Positions 13,781 to 23,210 of a DNA stretch of 25,237 nucleotides are shown here, piece by piece. The position numbers were made by a program, and so were the translations under genes. Every line of letters starts with the position of its first letter. The first letter of the stretch is position 1. The stretch comes from a virus. The notes under the pieces were generated by a model. That model was not told the DNA's origin, searched no databases, and saw nothing but the letters and a program-made list of their open reading frames with translations. The stretch lies in the IMG/VR virus record IMGVR_UViG_3300035670_008542, positions 1-25,237 of that record. One strand, 5' to 3'.

Positions 13781-14220
13781 CTGAAGCGACAGAGGCGCGA
13801 GCTAGAAAACAACTTAAAAATTTAACTAATTGGGACGAAATTTACTTTCGCCTTTCGGCGTCAGACTTTCGTGATCCAAGATGGCACGCTGATCAATTTG
13901 GACGGCAGCGATTAAGGGATGTTCAGTGTGCATTGAAATATTTGGACAAGCATGACATTGCAAAATACAACGTGCAAAGCATTGCCATTGCAAAGTTTGG
14001 CACGATGACAGCAGCGATGATCGGCGGCAAGAAGTCTAAAGTGAAGCCAGAAGACTTCTTACCGTTTGACGCTAAGGCGTTGAAGAAAGATAGTGGCTTG
14101 ACAGACGAAAGCTTGATTGTTTTCCAACGCTTAATGAAGACAAGAAAGATGGACGGGCGAGTGATTGCTTTGCTGGCGGATGAATTAAAAGCTTTCGCCG
14201 GACGTAATCAAGATCAATGA
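13244..14220 (+). CDS. tail assembly chaperone, -1 frameshift extended form (GT-like)
   Basis: Predicted join of 13244-13753 with 13753-14220, about 325 residues. In the -1 frame the sequence stays open from 13678 to the stop at 14220, and after the slip reads SNEEEFSSIAEATEARARKQ, NWDEIYFRLSASDFRDPRW, then the KYLDKHDIAKYN and FLPFDAKALKK parts. It has no ATG or GTG ahead of a TTG at 13933, so it cannot easily be made alone. The G/GT frameshift arrangement before the tape measure is conserved in long-tailed phages. In lambda the extension binds tail tube subunits while the G part binds the tape measure. Confidence 0.7.
13747..13775 (+). promoter_or_regulatory. -1 ribosomal frameshift signal of the tail chaperone
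   Basis: Seven A at 13747-13753 read A-AAA-AAA in the phase of the G-like frame. After eight bases, GAGGA (13762-13766) pairs with TCCTC (13771-13775) around ATTC. The -1 frame leads into the extended chaperone frame. Sequence elements are seen directly; use is inferred from the conserved arrangement in other phages. Confidence 0.7.
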
Positions 14221-14255
14221 TTATAGAATTAAGAGAATAGTGAAGAACAATTAAA

Positions 14256-17200
14256 ATGGCAGCTCAAGACGCCGAACTTAAACTTAAGGTAAGTCTTGAC
14301 CTAGCGTTTTTTAGGCAACAATTAACGGGACTCGGGCAAGCAGCGGCTGGTTATAAAATTCCCATTCAAATACAGTTTGACCGGCGTTCTGTTCAAAACG
14401 AATTAAATAAGCTGAGCGAAAACTTTAGGCGACGCACTTACCGGCTAAATGTTGAGACGAATATTTCCGCTGAAATCGCAAAGGCTGAAACTTTAGCCAG
14501 AAAGCTGGGGGAGCTTAGTGGCAAATTAAAAGCTGGCGGCGGCTTTGCACAAAGTCCGCAGGGAGCTGCGGGCTTGATGGAATATATGCGCTCGCAAGGG
14601 CTGTCTGGCGGAGGCGGCTTTGTTGGCGTGGGTCGATCTGCACGAGCAAAAGCAGCTTTGGAAGAGCTTACTGTTAAGCAATTACAAGGGCTGGCTAAGT
14701 CTGAAGGTATTACTGGCGTTTCTCGATTAAACAAAAGCCCTTTAATTGACAGACTTCTTAACGAACTCAGTCAAACTGCCATGGAGAACATCCTTGGCAA
14801 TGCACAAATGGCTTTACGGCGTCCCGTCAAGGGCGTGTTTCAGCCGGGCAGGACGATAGCTCAAGGCCCCTTGGGTCAGTATCAAATGGGCGCTTCCCCG
14901 CGTCAAGGCGCTGCATTGCCAACACGCCCCATTTTCCCAGCGGCGGCCACTGGTGCTGCTGGAGGGGGTCAACGCTTTTCTTTTACAGGCATGGGCTCCA
15001 TGGGGCAGTTCCCCATGGCTGGCATGATGGGGCCATCTACGCCCTTGTCAATCAATGCAAGAACCAGCATGTTTGGCGGCGGAAACGTGCCGCCTGGCGG
15101 TGGTTTTCGCAATGCAATGGGTTTTGGCCCGGATCCAAGCAGGATCAACTTAGACATTTTTCAAAAGGCTCGATTGCCCTTGGCGGGTGCAATCGGAGAA
15201 GTTGCTAGCGAATTTGCAAATGCGACAAAGCAAGTGCTCTTGTTTGGCACTGCCTATAAAGGGCTTGCTTTCTTCATGGATTTGCCAAACCAGGCGTTCC
15301 AAGCAACAAAAGCTTTAGCTACATACAAGAACCAATTACAAGCAGTCACTTCCGCATCGGGCACTTTTGAACAATCTTTCGCTTTTGTTGACACACTGGC
15401 CACAAGGTTTAACGTGCCATTGGACAGTGCGCGTCAAGGTTTTGTCAAGCTTTATGCCTCAATGCAGCCGGCTGGATTTGATCAGGGGCAGATCGAAGGA
15501 CTCTTCACTGGAATTTCCAAGGCAGCAGCAGCTTTTGGCTTGAGTTCGGACAAAGTAGATCGCGTTAATTATGCCTTCGCTCAAATGGCAAGCAAAGGCC
15601 AGATTATGAGCGAAGAACTCAAGGGGCAGTTGGGAGACGTGCTGCCTGGAGCGCTGGGGCTTTTCGCTGAAGCTGCTCAAATGAGCATTCCCGAATTCAG
15701 CAAGGCAATGGAAGACGGCGCCTTCAAAGGGAAGGCAATGGAACAAGTGTTGGGAAACGTTGCTATTTTGCTGAACGAGAAATTCAGCGCTGCCGCCACG
15801 GGAGCTGCTAATACCCTGCAAGGTGCTGTAAATCAAATTCAAAATAATTTGAAATTAATGTATGAAAGCATGGGGCCAATTGTTGATCAATTTGCTTCTG
15901 CTTTTGGTCCTCAAGTGAATAGTCTTTTGGCCGACGTTACGTCTGCCATGAAAGCTTTAACGGCAACCATTTATCCTGGTTCTGACGTTATTGCCACAAT
16001 GACGCCCAGGGCGGCAAGTCTTTTCATCACTTTAAGAGAGCTTGGTGATTCCGCTCAAGCGGCAGGTAGAAACATATCTTCCTTTGCATCTTCGTTGCAA
16101 ATTTTTGTGGCACCATTGATTGCCGCAACAAGAGCTGCTCTTGACTTTATTTCCCTTCCTTTTGTTGCAAGAGTTGGCCTGTATGCTGCAATTTTGGCAT
16201 CGTTAAATGGCGCGTTCCAGCTATTGGCACGCACTGGAATCATTCAGGCAACCATTGCAATGGTTCAATTTGCTGCGAGTTTTAACATTGCACAAATCGG
16301 CGTTTATATAGCTGGCATTAGAACTGTTATTGCCGTGCTTGCGAGCATGATTACCACTGCAAACCTGGCGAGGCTTGCAGTTATGGCGCTCAAGGTTTCT
16401 TTGGTAACCCTTGGAGTGGGGGCCGTCCTGATTGCTCTGGATGCAGTTGCTCAGCGGCTTTTAAATATTGATAATGCGGCGCAATCAGGCAAGCAAAGCG
16501 TTAGAGAGTTTGCTCAAGAACTAGACAGAATTGCAGCAAGTGGAGACCTTGAAAGCGCCACTCGTCAGTATTTGGAAGCAAATACCAAACTGGCTCAAGC
16601 AAGAGCTGCAAACCAAAAAGCATTGAGAGACCTGTCCTTGGCTAAGGTTTTGCCCGCCGATGAGGGTGGCGGAATGCAGGACGTGTTACAAGCGGAAAAA
16701 ACAGCCTCTAATACTTACGCACAAGTATTGGCCGCAAGGCGCGAAGTTGAGCAGGCGCGAAGGGCAAGAGCATTGGCTGTTCAGCAGCAACAACAGCGAA
16801 GCCAGACAACACGACAACAGTTGCAAACAGTTGATCTCAGTGCTGAAGAAGGAGGAGCTGGTGGCAAGAAGTTGCAACCCTACGATCAGAGTCGGCTGGA
16901 AAATATTGAAAAAGTTGTTGAAAAACATAAGCAATACTTGGATGGATTGCTACTGGAAGAGCAAATTAGTCGCACAAGGTATGATATTGAAATTGCGAAT
17001 TTAAATGCATTAAAAGAGGAAGCTGTTGCAGCAGAGCAACTTCGTCTCAACAAGTTGCAGATAGATCGCGACAACATGAGCGCTGCAGATAAGAACTTGC
17101 GTAGATATGACTTAGAGCGAAATTATGAAATTGAATTGACAACTATAGCTGATAGGAGAAATTATGCTTTAAAAAAAGCAACAGAAGATATTCGCGGCCC

Positions 17201-18320
17201 CTTCAAAGATGCAATACGTGATGCAAACATTGAAATTGAAAAGTCCACAACTGAAATTGAAAATTTACGGCGCGGCTATGCTGGTTTAACGCCAGAGCAG
17301 CAGGCTAATTACCGCATAGAAGAATTAACTAAAGATTTAAAGGCGGACCAATATCGAATTATCAAAGATGAAATTGAGGCTGCGCGAGAAAGGCTTAAGG
17401 TGCAAGCGGAAACAAATCGCTTGTTAGAGCAAGAAAGAAACTTGTCTCAAGCACGTGCTCAAATTGGTACTGCTGGCCAAGGGCTTATGGCCGGTTTCTA
17501 TGGAAGTGCAGCGCAAACATTTGAGAATGCGCTCATGCAGTCCAATGGTGACCGAGGGTATGCCACGCAAATGGCTGAGCTAGAAACGCAATCAATGCGT
17601 CTTCAGACTGTGTTTGGCGGCATTCAAAACGCCATTGGCGGCATTGGCGATGCCTTTGGCACGTTAATGACTGAAGGCATTGCTTCGATGATTGAAGGCA
17701 CGGCAAGTGCTCAAGAAGTGTTCAGCAATTTCTTAAATGCTATTGGACAGGCATTGCAACAAGCAGCAGCGCAAATGATTGCCACTTACATTGCTATTGG
17801 CATTGCCCGCATCTTCGCTGGCATGGGAGGCGGCGGTGGTGGTGGTCTTGAAGCCAGAAATGCTTCTGGCAATGCGGCATTTATGGACAGAGTGGGCAAG
17901 TTGGACTTGGCTGGCAGCGCCTACGCAAATGGCGGAATAGCGGTTGGTGGCTTTAAAGCGTTTGCCAATGGTGGCGTGGTTCAAGGCCCCACTCTTGGCC
18001 TGGTAGGCGAAGGCAAGTACAACGAAGCCATTGTGCCACTGCCCGATGGCCGCTCTATCCCCGTGCAAATGCAAAACGATAGCATCCGCGACAAGATGGG
18101 AGGCAGCTCCAACGGAGGCGGCACGGCTTCTCCAGTGTTGTCTATGAACTTTGAGACCACCACTATTAACAACGTGGAATACGTCAGTAGGGATCAATTA
18201 GAGCAGGCTATGATGGAAACACGTAAGCTTGCCGTTCGTGACGGAGCACGGCAAGGAGCCAATTTGGCCATTGATAAGCTTCAGCAAAGTCCCACCACTC
18301 GTCGGAGGATTGGCATTTAA
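14256..18320 (+). CDS. tail tape measure protein
   Basis: 1354 residues, long and repetitive in character. Domains in order: helical N-terminus; a Rho-N/SAP-like motif at about 134-171 (LEELTVKQLQGLAKSEG, LNKSPLIDRLLNEL); a Gly/Pro-rich linker (about 190-300); the tape measure N-terminal core at about 350-540 (LATYKNQLQAVTSASGTFEQ, FVKLYASMQPAGF, MSEELKGQLGDVLPGALGLF); hydrophobic segments at about 610-735; a long Lys/Glu/Arg coiled-coil region to about 1130; and a Gly-rich C-terminus with GGVVQGPTLGLVGEGKYNEA, the usual tape-measure end. It sets tail length and is ejected ahead of DNA. The core motif makes the call secure; the Rho-N-like insert is unusual. Confidence 0.9.
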   Translation: MAAQDAELKLKVSLDLAFFRQQLTGLGQAAAGYKIPIQIQFDRRSVQNELNKLSENFRRRTYRLNVETNISAEIAKAETLARKLGELSGKLKAGGGFAQSPQGAAGLMEYMRSQGLSGGGGFVGVGRSARAKAALEELTVKQLQGLAKSEGITGVSRLNKSPLIDRLLNELSQTAMENILGNAQMALRRPVKGVFQPGRTIAQGPLGQYQMGASPRQGAALPTRPIFPAAATGAAGGGQRFSFTGMGSMGQFPMAGMMGPSTPLSINARTSMFGGGNVPPGGGFRNAMGFGPDPSRINLDIFQKARLPLAGAIGEVASEFANATKQVLLFGTAYKGLAFFMDLPNQAFQATKALATYKNQLQAVTSASGTFEQSFAFVDTLATRFNVPLDSARQGFVKLYASMQPAGFDQGQIEGLFTGISKAAAAFGLSSDKVDRVNYAFAQMASKGQIMSEELKGQLGDVLPGALGLFAEAAQMSIPEFSKAMEDGAFKGKAMEQVLGNVAILLNEKFSAAATGAANTLQGAVNQIQNNLKLMYESMGPIVDQFASAFGPQVNSLLADVTSAMKALTATIYPGSDVIATMTPRAASLFITLRELGDSAQAAGRNISSFASSLQIFVAPLIAATRAALDFISLPFVARVGLYAAILASLNGAFQLLARTGIIQATIAMVQFAASFNIAQIGVYIAGIRTVIAVLASMITTANLARLAVMALKVSLVTLGVGAVLIALDAVAQRLLNIDNAAQSGKQSVREFAQELDRIAASGDLESATRQYLEANTKLAQARAANQKALRDLSLAKVLPADEGGGMQDVLQAEKTASNTYAQVLAARREVEQARRARALAVQQQQQRSQTTRQQLQTVDLSAEEGGAGGKKLQPYDQSRLENIEKVVEKHKQYLDGLLLEEQISRTRYDIEIANLNALKEEAVAAEQLRLNKLQIDRDNMSAADKNLRRYDLERNYEIELTTIADRRNYALKKATEDIRGPFKDAIRDANIEIEKSTTEIENLRRGYAGLTPEQQANYRIEELTKDLKADQYRIIKDEIEAARERLKVQAETNRLLEQERNLSQARAQIGTAGQGLMAGFYGSAAQTFENALMQSNGDRGYATQMAELETQSMRLQTVFGGIQNAIGGIGDAFGTLMTEGIASMIEGTASAQEVFSNFLNAIGQALQQAAAQMIATYIAIGIARIFAGMGGGGGGGLEARNASGNAAFMDRVGKLDLAGSAYANGGIAVGGFKAFANGGVVQGPTLGLVGEGKYNEAIVPLPDGRSIPVQMQNDSIRDKMGGSSNGGGTASPVLSMNFETTTINNVEYVSRDQLEQAMMETRKLAVRDGARQGANLAIDKLQQSPTTRRRIGI

Positions 18321-18325
18321 TTATC

Positions 18326-18766
18326 ATGGCTAATTTCCCTTCAATTAAGCCTACGAGCCGCAATTTTACACTGGGTGAATATCCCACAAAGATTTATCGT
18401 TCACTGTCTGGCAAAACGGTTCGGCGTAGTTTTGGCAATCGGCCATTTGGCGCCACATTGGAACTGACGTTTGAAAACGTAAGCGAAACTGTTTTGTCTC
18501 TTATTTATGCTCATTACCATGGGCAACGCGGCAACACTGAAGGCTTTTTTCTTTCCGACGAAACGCTTGCTGGCCTTGATAGTTCTTCTAATACTTTTGC
18601 CCAGTTAAAAGCTGGCGATCCTTATATTATTCTGCAACAAGCTGGCATTGGAAGCGGAAGTCCTACAACCATGCTTTGGTTTTACGAAAGTGCCCCTGAA
18701 GTGGAAAGTAAATATAGAAACCTAAGTACTATTAGCGTCAAGCTTGTTTCTGAGTTTGCACAATGA
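18326..18766 (+). CDS. minor tail protein, tail tip region
   Basis: 146 residues, first gene after the tape measure, in the place of lambda M. It has a distal-tail-like beta-rich look: FTLGEYPTKIYRSLSGKTV, FGATLELTFENVSETVLSLI, GQRGNTEGFFLSDE, then TISVKLVSEFAQ. I do not assign a named family. It starts five bases after the tape measure stop and overlaps the next gene as ATGA. The M-, L-, K-type order of the next genes supports a tail-tip role. Confidence 0.55.
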   Translation: MANFPSIKPTSRNFTLGEYPTKIYRSLSGKTVRRSFGNRPFGATLELTFENVSETVLSLIYAHYHGQRGNTEGFFLSDETLAGLDSSSNTFAQLKAGDPYIILQQAGIGSGSPTTMLWFYESAPEVESKYRNLSTISVKLVSEFAQ

Positions 18767-19302
18767 GCACATTAAGAATTGTTCAATATTTTGATTTATT
18801 GGCAATGACCGAAAGCGCTCTTACGGCGCAAAGTCTTGCTGGACTAAATCAAACTGATACGATTACGCTGGGAGACTCACCAAACACTGTTTATCATCGT
18901 TATCAAAATTTCTTTGTCAACGAAACGAAAATCTTTGAAGGGCAGCAATATGCGTTTGCGCCTTTCAGAGCGGAAGGCACTGTCAGCAATCTTGGTGGCG
19001 ATAACACTCTGTTGCAAGTGTTGTTTCCCAACGTAGAAGTGGCAGTAAGGCTGGTTGAGCAGGGCAATGGAAATAGGCTTAGTCGTTTGGTGCTGACTAC
19101 GCAATGGCTTAATGCCAATTTTTCTCCTGTCAAGACATACCAAGAAAGATATGTGGGCATTGGAGCCGCATTCTCCGATACCACCATTGAACTTCGTTTT
19201 AGAAGCGCTATGGACAGCGTGGGCACTCAGTTTCCGGCAAGACAACTGAATAGGAATCTTGTAGGCTTATTGCCGTTAAGTGCTAATGTTTCTTTGCAAT
19301 GA
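18763..19302 (+). CDS. minor tail protein (DUF1833 / lambda L-like)
   Basis: 179 residues. The C-terminal part, YQERYVGIGAAFSDTTIELR then FRSAMDSVGTQFPARQL, resembles a pattern I associate with DUF1833-type tail proteins. The middle part (ITLGDSPNTVYHRYQNFFVN, FEGQQYAFAPFRAEGTVSNL) is beta-rich. It sits where lambda L does, between an M-like and a K-like gene, and overlaps both as ATGA. The role in the tail tip is inferred from order and resemblance. Confidence 0.5.
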   Translation: MSTLRIVQYFDLLAMTESALTAQSLAGLNQTDTITLGDSPNTVYHRYQNFFVNETKIFEGQQYAFAPFRAEGTVSNLGGDNTLLQVLFPNVEVAVRLVEQGNGNRLSRLVLTTQWLNANFSPVKTYQERYVGIGAAFSDTTIELRFRSAMDSVGTQFPARQLNRNLVGLLPLSANVSLQ

Positions 19303-19691
19303 TTGACTACAGCGATTTAATTGGTCTTAAGCATAAATACGCAGCCCGTCCCAGCGAGGGCGAAGGCTTTACTGACTGCTGGCTTTTGTGCATGGAAGTG
19401 AGGAAGCGCTTAGGACTTAAACATTTAGAAGAAGCATGGCCTTTTGTCTATAGAGACTACGCAGAAGAAGAGCTGACCATTCGTAGAATTCTGAGGTGGC
19501 TTTTAACGCTGGGTGAAAAAATTACTGACCCTCGTCCAGGCGCCATGTTTTATTTGCCAGGAGCAAAATCGTTATTGGCAATGGCTGTCGTTGCCGATGA
19601 TGGTAATTGTTTGTTTTTGTCGCCAAGTAAGATGGTAGTAGCAGCGCCTGTTTCATTGGTGCGGCCAAAATATTATTTTTGGGCAGATTAA
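19299..19691 (+). CDS. NlpC/P60-like tail tip protein (lambda K-like), catalytic His absent
   Basis: 130 residues. The N-terminus DYSDLIGLKHKY with FTDCWLLCMEVRKRLGL places Cys27 in the DC motif of phage NlpC/P60 tail-tip peptidases. The matching downstream block, where active members have HVGIV followed by FLH, reads LLAMAVVADDGNCLFLSPS. The only His residues in the protein are 12 and 42, so the catalytic His is missing. It is shorter than lambda K and has no separate second domain. A structural role without peptidoglycan cutting is the simplest reading. It overlaps the hub gene as TAATG. Confidence 0.6.
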   Translation: MIDYSDLIGLKHKYAARPSEGEGFTDCWLLCMEVRKRLGLKHLEEAWPFVYRDYAEEELTIRRILRWLLTLGEKITDPRPGAMFYLPGAKSLLAMAVVADDGNCLFLSPSKMVVAAPVSLVRPKYYFWAD

Positions 19692-22600
19692 TGAGCGATC
19701 CGCAGCGCCGTCTTCTTCCTTATGAGCATCAATTAATTGAAGCTCTTGGCATTACAAAAGAACAATATTTAGACTTTGTTGCTCAACAGCAAATCTATAG
19801 CGATCCGAAAGAAGGCACTGTTTTAGATGCCAGAAACTGGGAAGTTGTCGCAATTGTACTGGCAGTGGTTGGCATCATTTTTCAAGTGGTGTCAGCCTTA
19901 ATCGCTCCTCAACCACAGCAAGCACAGGCTCCGCGCATCAGCGCTCAGCAAGGGGGTGGTGGCGTGCCATCCTCTCGTGATGAAATATTTGCTCCGCGTT
20001 TTGGCTTTAACACTCAGCAGCAACTCGCTGCCTATGGCGATCCTATCAACCTTGTCTACACCAACACTGACACCAACCCATCGGGAGGTGTTCGCGTTGC
20101 CACTTCATTAATTTGGTCTGCAATTTTGAGCTACGGCAATAGTCAGCTTGTTCGGCTTATGTTTGTTTTATGCGCTGGTGGCATTGGTCGTATTGATGAA
20201 GAAAAAAGTGCTTTTGGCCAAACTGCATTACGTGATTTAATTGCACAAAATTATTGGTTATATTTTGCGCCAAATTACACTGGTTTCTTGCAAAATAGTC
20301 ACGTAAGGCCAGCGTTAAATGGCCTCACCGTTTCCGATCCAACCACGCTTGGAGGAGCCAATGCCAATCCTTATTTAGTAAGGTCTTCTTCTAATGGCAC
20401 TTCAGAAGGTTTTAGCCATTGCTATTCCCCTTCCACGGCCAATGTTTTTGGCATTTATGGCGCAGTGCCTATTAATGTGCAAATTCGCATTAGAAATGCT
20501 GCGGGGTACTTTGAGGATGCCATTAATGGCGTGCAAATGTCAGTGGCTGGACAAAATGGCTACACGGCTCGTCAGACCATTCCAGTCAATACTGATGTTG
20601 TCGTCCAATTGTTGCAAGCTTCTAGCGCGGATGAGGGGCTTGCTCCGGAAGAGGCAAAAGATTCAAGGCGAGTATTAGTGTCAGTTTTTGACAATTCCGG
20701 CGTGTTTAAATTTGGCTCAACTAAATTGAAAGCCATTTCAGCAAATCGTGGAGATATTGTCGATGGAGGAATGGTTATTAATTTAAAAGCAGTTGAACAA
20801 GGTCGGGCGCATTCTGTTAACTATGGCACGGATATGGCAGAAGGCGTAGATTTCGCCAATGCTATTGCTGACACGCCAACAGGAGAAAAGCGAAGAGCAT
20901 GGGAAGCGGCAAGGAGCGTCACAAATAGTTTATTGAGTCAAGATGCACGTCCTGAAATCAATAGCGCCCAAGCATTGTTAAATGATGGGCGTATTTATAG
21001 CTATGGCATCACAGGATATAGCTCTTATCAAGAAAGAAGGAGGCGCTTGGTGTGGTTTCGTGGCTGGCAGGCATGGGAATACTATACTGCTACCGTAACA
21101 ACGCCTAATTATGGCTACATCTTTCAAAGAAATATAACAAGCGAAGAAAGAAACGCTTTGCAATCTTATATTTCACTCAATCCCACCGTGGGAGACGACG
21201 CTCTTTCCGGAATACAAGCAGATTTATTTTACACCAAAGCGCTTGTTCGCATTGAAGAAGCTTCTTATGAAACAATTTCGCCTTGCAATCTTGTTGATTT
21301 TTCTTTAAAGGCTCGCGTATTCAAGCGAGTTAATGGGCGTCAAGAAGAATATGGCTCTAGCAGGGTTGGAAGTGGCTATAGAAGTGCTGACAATGGTTTG
21401 AAATATCGCTCAATGATGTTTTTGATTAGAGTTAAAAGAGCGCAAGATTCTTCGTATACCACTGCTCCTGCAATTTTTGTTGTGCGTCGCAGTGCTGACA
21501 TTGAAAACTTTATTTATCTGCGCTTTCGTAGTGGCACTTCTGGAGCAGTTAATGCACAACAATGGCAATTTAAATTTGAACCTGTTTATGACGTTGCTTC
21601 TGAAATTGTTTCCAAACCCCAATTGGTAAACAGTAATGGTGAAGCTATTTATTGTTATCTAGAAAATACCGGCAATGAAGCAAGTCTTGCGCTAGGAAGC
21701 AATATATATACTGGGGCATTTTTTGATTTCATTGGCACAGTACGCACTTCTGTACTGTTTCCAGCGGTCAATGAACAACCTGCTGGCTTGAATGAGTGGG
21801 ATGTATTTAGTAATACTTCCGATTCGCAAATTCAGTTTTCGTTTGATAATGGCCCAGAAATGTCATTGGCGGCAGTCACTGAACAAATCATTGATCCTTA
21901 CAGTAATTATTCGGGGCTTTATGACAACATTTCGCTGATTGGCCTGAATATGTATTCAGGCAAGAGCGTGCAAGACTTGCGTTCGTTTAGCGTGTTTGCC
22001 GAGCAAGGACGCTTGTCACGCCTCCTTCGCACTTCGGGTACTGTTAATGGCATCGGATGGGGACAGTCAGATTTCCAATATTTGCCTGACGCAGCCAATG
22101 GCTATGCCAATACTGCCCCCGATATTTTTGTCGATACAGTTCTAGATGTGCAAGATGGCATTGGTCGTCATGCCTCCATCCATTCCATTGACCTTGAACA
22201 ACTTGCCAAGAGCAAAAAGTTCTGCGAAACCAATTCTCTGTTTATGGATGGAATTATTGCTGAGCCATCTTCATGGAGACAGTTTTGGGCGCAATTTGCA
22301 GCATTTAGCTTGTTAGAACTTGCCAAGGTTGGAGGGCAAGATGTTTTGATTCCCGCTGTGCCATATGTGCCCACTACTGGCGCCATCACTCGTACTATTC
22401 CCATTACTGCATTATTTAATCAGGGAAATATTATCGAGGAGTCTTACAAGGAAGAATTTATTGATTACGGCGAAAACACACAAGATATGATTGTGACAAT
22501 TCTTTATCGCAAAACAGATAACACTGGAGTGTTTAATGTTAATACAAGCGTGGACGTGCAACTTGCGGACACAGTGGAAGAGAGCGCTGCTCGCAAAACA

Positions 22601-23173
22601 ATTGATGCATCAGCATTTGTTACTCGCCGGGATCAGGCAATTAAGCTTGGTAAGTTTTTATGCAATAGCAAGCGCTATTCGCAGCGAGCATGTGAATTTA
22701 AAACATTTCCCACTGACAGCCCCGTGTTTCCTGGAGCCTATGTTTACGTAGAACTGGCGCATAACCAGTGGGATGGCATCTATACGGGCATCATTGAAGA
22801 TGGTGGTTTCTTGAACATGCCCATCACTGCCTCCATTCCCAATGGCTCTTCCTATTCAATGCTTATTTATTCGCCTGATGGCGGGGCGTCTTCCACGCAA
22901 TCTTTTACTGGCGTGACCATTGGGAACAATCGTGCAAGCATTGCAGGCAACACCAATGCCTTCCAAAACTACGTAGGCAAGCTTTTTGTAATTGGTACAG
23001 TCGTTAATAACAAGCGCATTTTCCGAGTGACGGAAGTGCAAATGGATGAAGAGGGAGAGGTGACAATACGTGGCGTGCATCATGCCACTGATGCCAATGG
23101 CTTATCAATGATTTCTCGTGGCATTGCCGAGAACGTGCCTGGACTTTTCTTAATTGATGGACGACCAGAATAG
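19691..23173 (+). CDS. large tail hub / host-attachment protein (J-like), with N-terminal hydrophobic segment
   Basis: 1160 residues. I chose ATG 19691, which overlaps the preceding stop as TAATG, rather than the TTG at 19679. Residues 51-72 form a membrane-like helix (VVAIVLAVVGIIFQVVSALI), followed by a Gln/Gly/Pro linker and ASLIWSAILSYG-type hub sequence. Late in the protein (about 980-1050) are RDQAIKLGKFLCNSKRYSQR and FPGAYVYVELAH, matching the hub pattern of lambda J-like tail proteins that follow a K- and I-type gene. The N-terminal hydrophobic segment recalls lambda I, so this may fuse I- and J-like functions. It would form the tail tip and contact the host receptor. No fibre-like repeats are visible in it. 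Confidence 0.65.
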   Translation: MSDPQRRLLPYEHQLIEALGITKEQYLDFVAQQQIYSDPKEGTVLDARNWEVVAIVLAVVGIIFQVVSALIAPQPQQAQAPRISAQQGGGGVPSSRDEIFAPRFGFNTQQQLAAYGDPINLVYTNTDTNPSGGVRVATSLIWSAILSYGNSQLVRLMFVLCAGGIGRIDEEKSAFGQTALRDLIAQNYWLYFAPNYTGFLQNSHVRPALNGLTVSDPTTLGGANANPYLVRSSSNGTSEGFSHCYSPSTANVFGIYGAVPINVQIRIRNAAGYFEDAINGVQMSVAGQNGYTARQTIPVNTDVVVQLLQASSADEGLAPEEAKDSRRVLVSVFDNSGVFKFGSTKLKAISANRGDIVDGGMVINLKAVEQGRAHSVNYGTDMAEGVDFANAIADTPTGEKRRAWEAARSVTNSLLSQDARPEINSAQALLNDGRIYSYGITGYSSYQERRRRLVWFRGWQAWEYYTATVTTPNYGYIFQRNITSEERNALQSYISLNPTVGDDALSGIQADLFYTKALVRIEEASYETISPCNLVDFSLKARVFKRVNGRQEEYGSSRVGSGYRSADNGLKYRSMMFLIRVKRAQDSSYTTAPAIFVVRRSADIENFIYLRFRSGTSGAVNAQQWQFKFEPVYDVASEIVSKPQLVNSNGEAIYCYLENTGNEASLALGSNIYTGAFFDFIGTVRTSVLFPAVNEQPAGLNEWDVFSNTSDSQIQFSFDNGPEMSLAAVTEQIIDPYSNYSGLYDNISLIGLNMYSGKSVQDLRSFSVFAEQGRLSRLLRTSGTVNGIGWGQSDFQYLPDAANGYANTAPDIFVDTVLDVQDGIGRHASIHSIDLEQLAKSKKFCETNSLFMDGIIAEPSSWRQFWAQFAAFSLLELAKVGGQDVLIPAVPYVPTTGAITRTIPITALFNQGNIIEESYKEEFIDYGENTQDMIVTILYRKTDNTGVFNVNTSVDVQLADTVEESAARKTIDASAFVTRRDQAIKLGKFLCNSKRYSQRACEFKTFPTDSPVFPGAYVYVELAHNQWDGIYTGIIEDGGFLNMPITASIPNGSSYSMLIYSPDGGASSTQSFTGVTIGNNRASIAGNTNAFQNYVGKLFVIGTVVNNKRIFRVTEVQMDEEGEVTIRGVHHATDANGLSMISRGIAENVPGLFLIDGRPE

Positions 23174-23187
23174 ACTATGTATAGAAT

Positions 23188-23198
23188 GTAATTATTAC
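23188..23198. repeat. short palindrome ahead of the first tube-like gene
   Basis: GTAAT-T-ATTAC is an 11-base inverted repeat with one central base, 12 bases ahead of the ATG at 23211. TATAGAAT lies next to it. It might be an operator or promoter element; chance is possible in this AT-rich spacer. Confidence 0.2.
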
Positions 23199-23210
23199 TG
23201 ATCAAAGACC

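Noticed and set aside
13933-14220. Separate gene from TTG 13933
   Set aside because: Frame is open far upstream and joined by a slippery site; no ribosome site, so treated as the frameshift extension.
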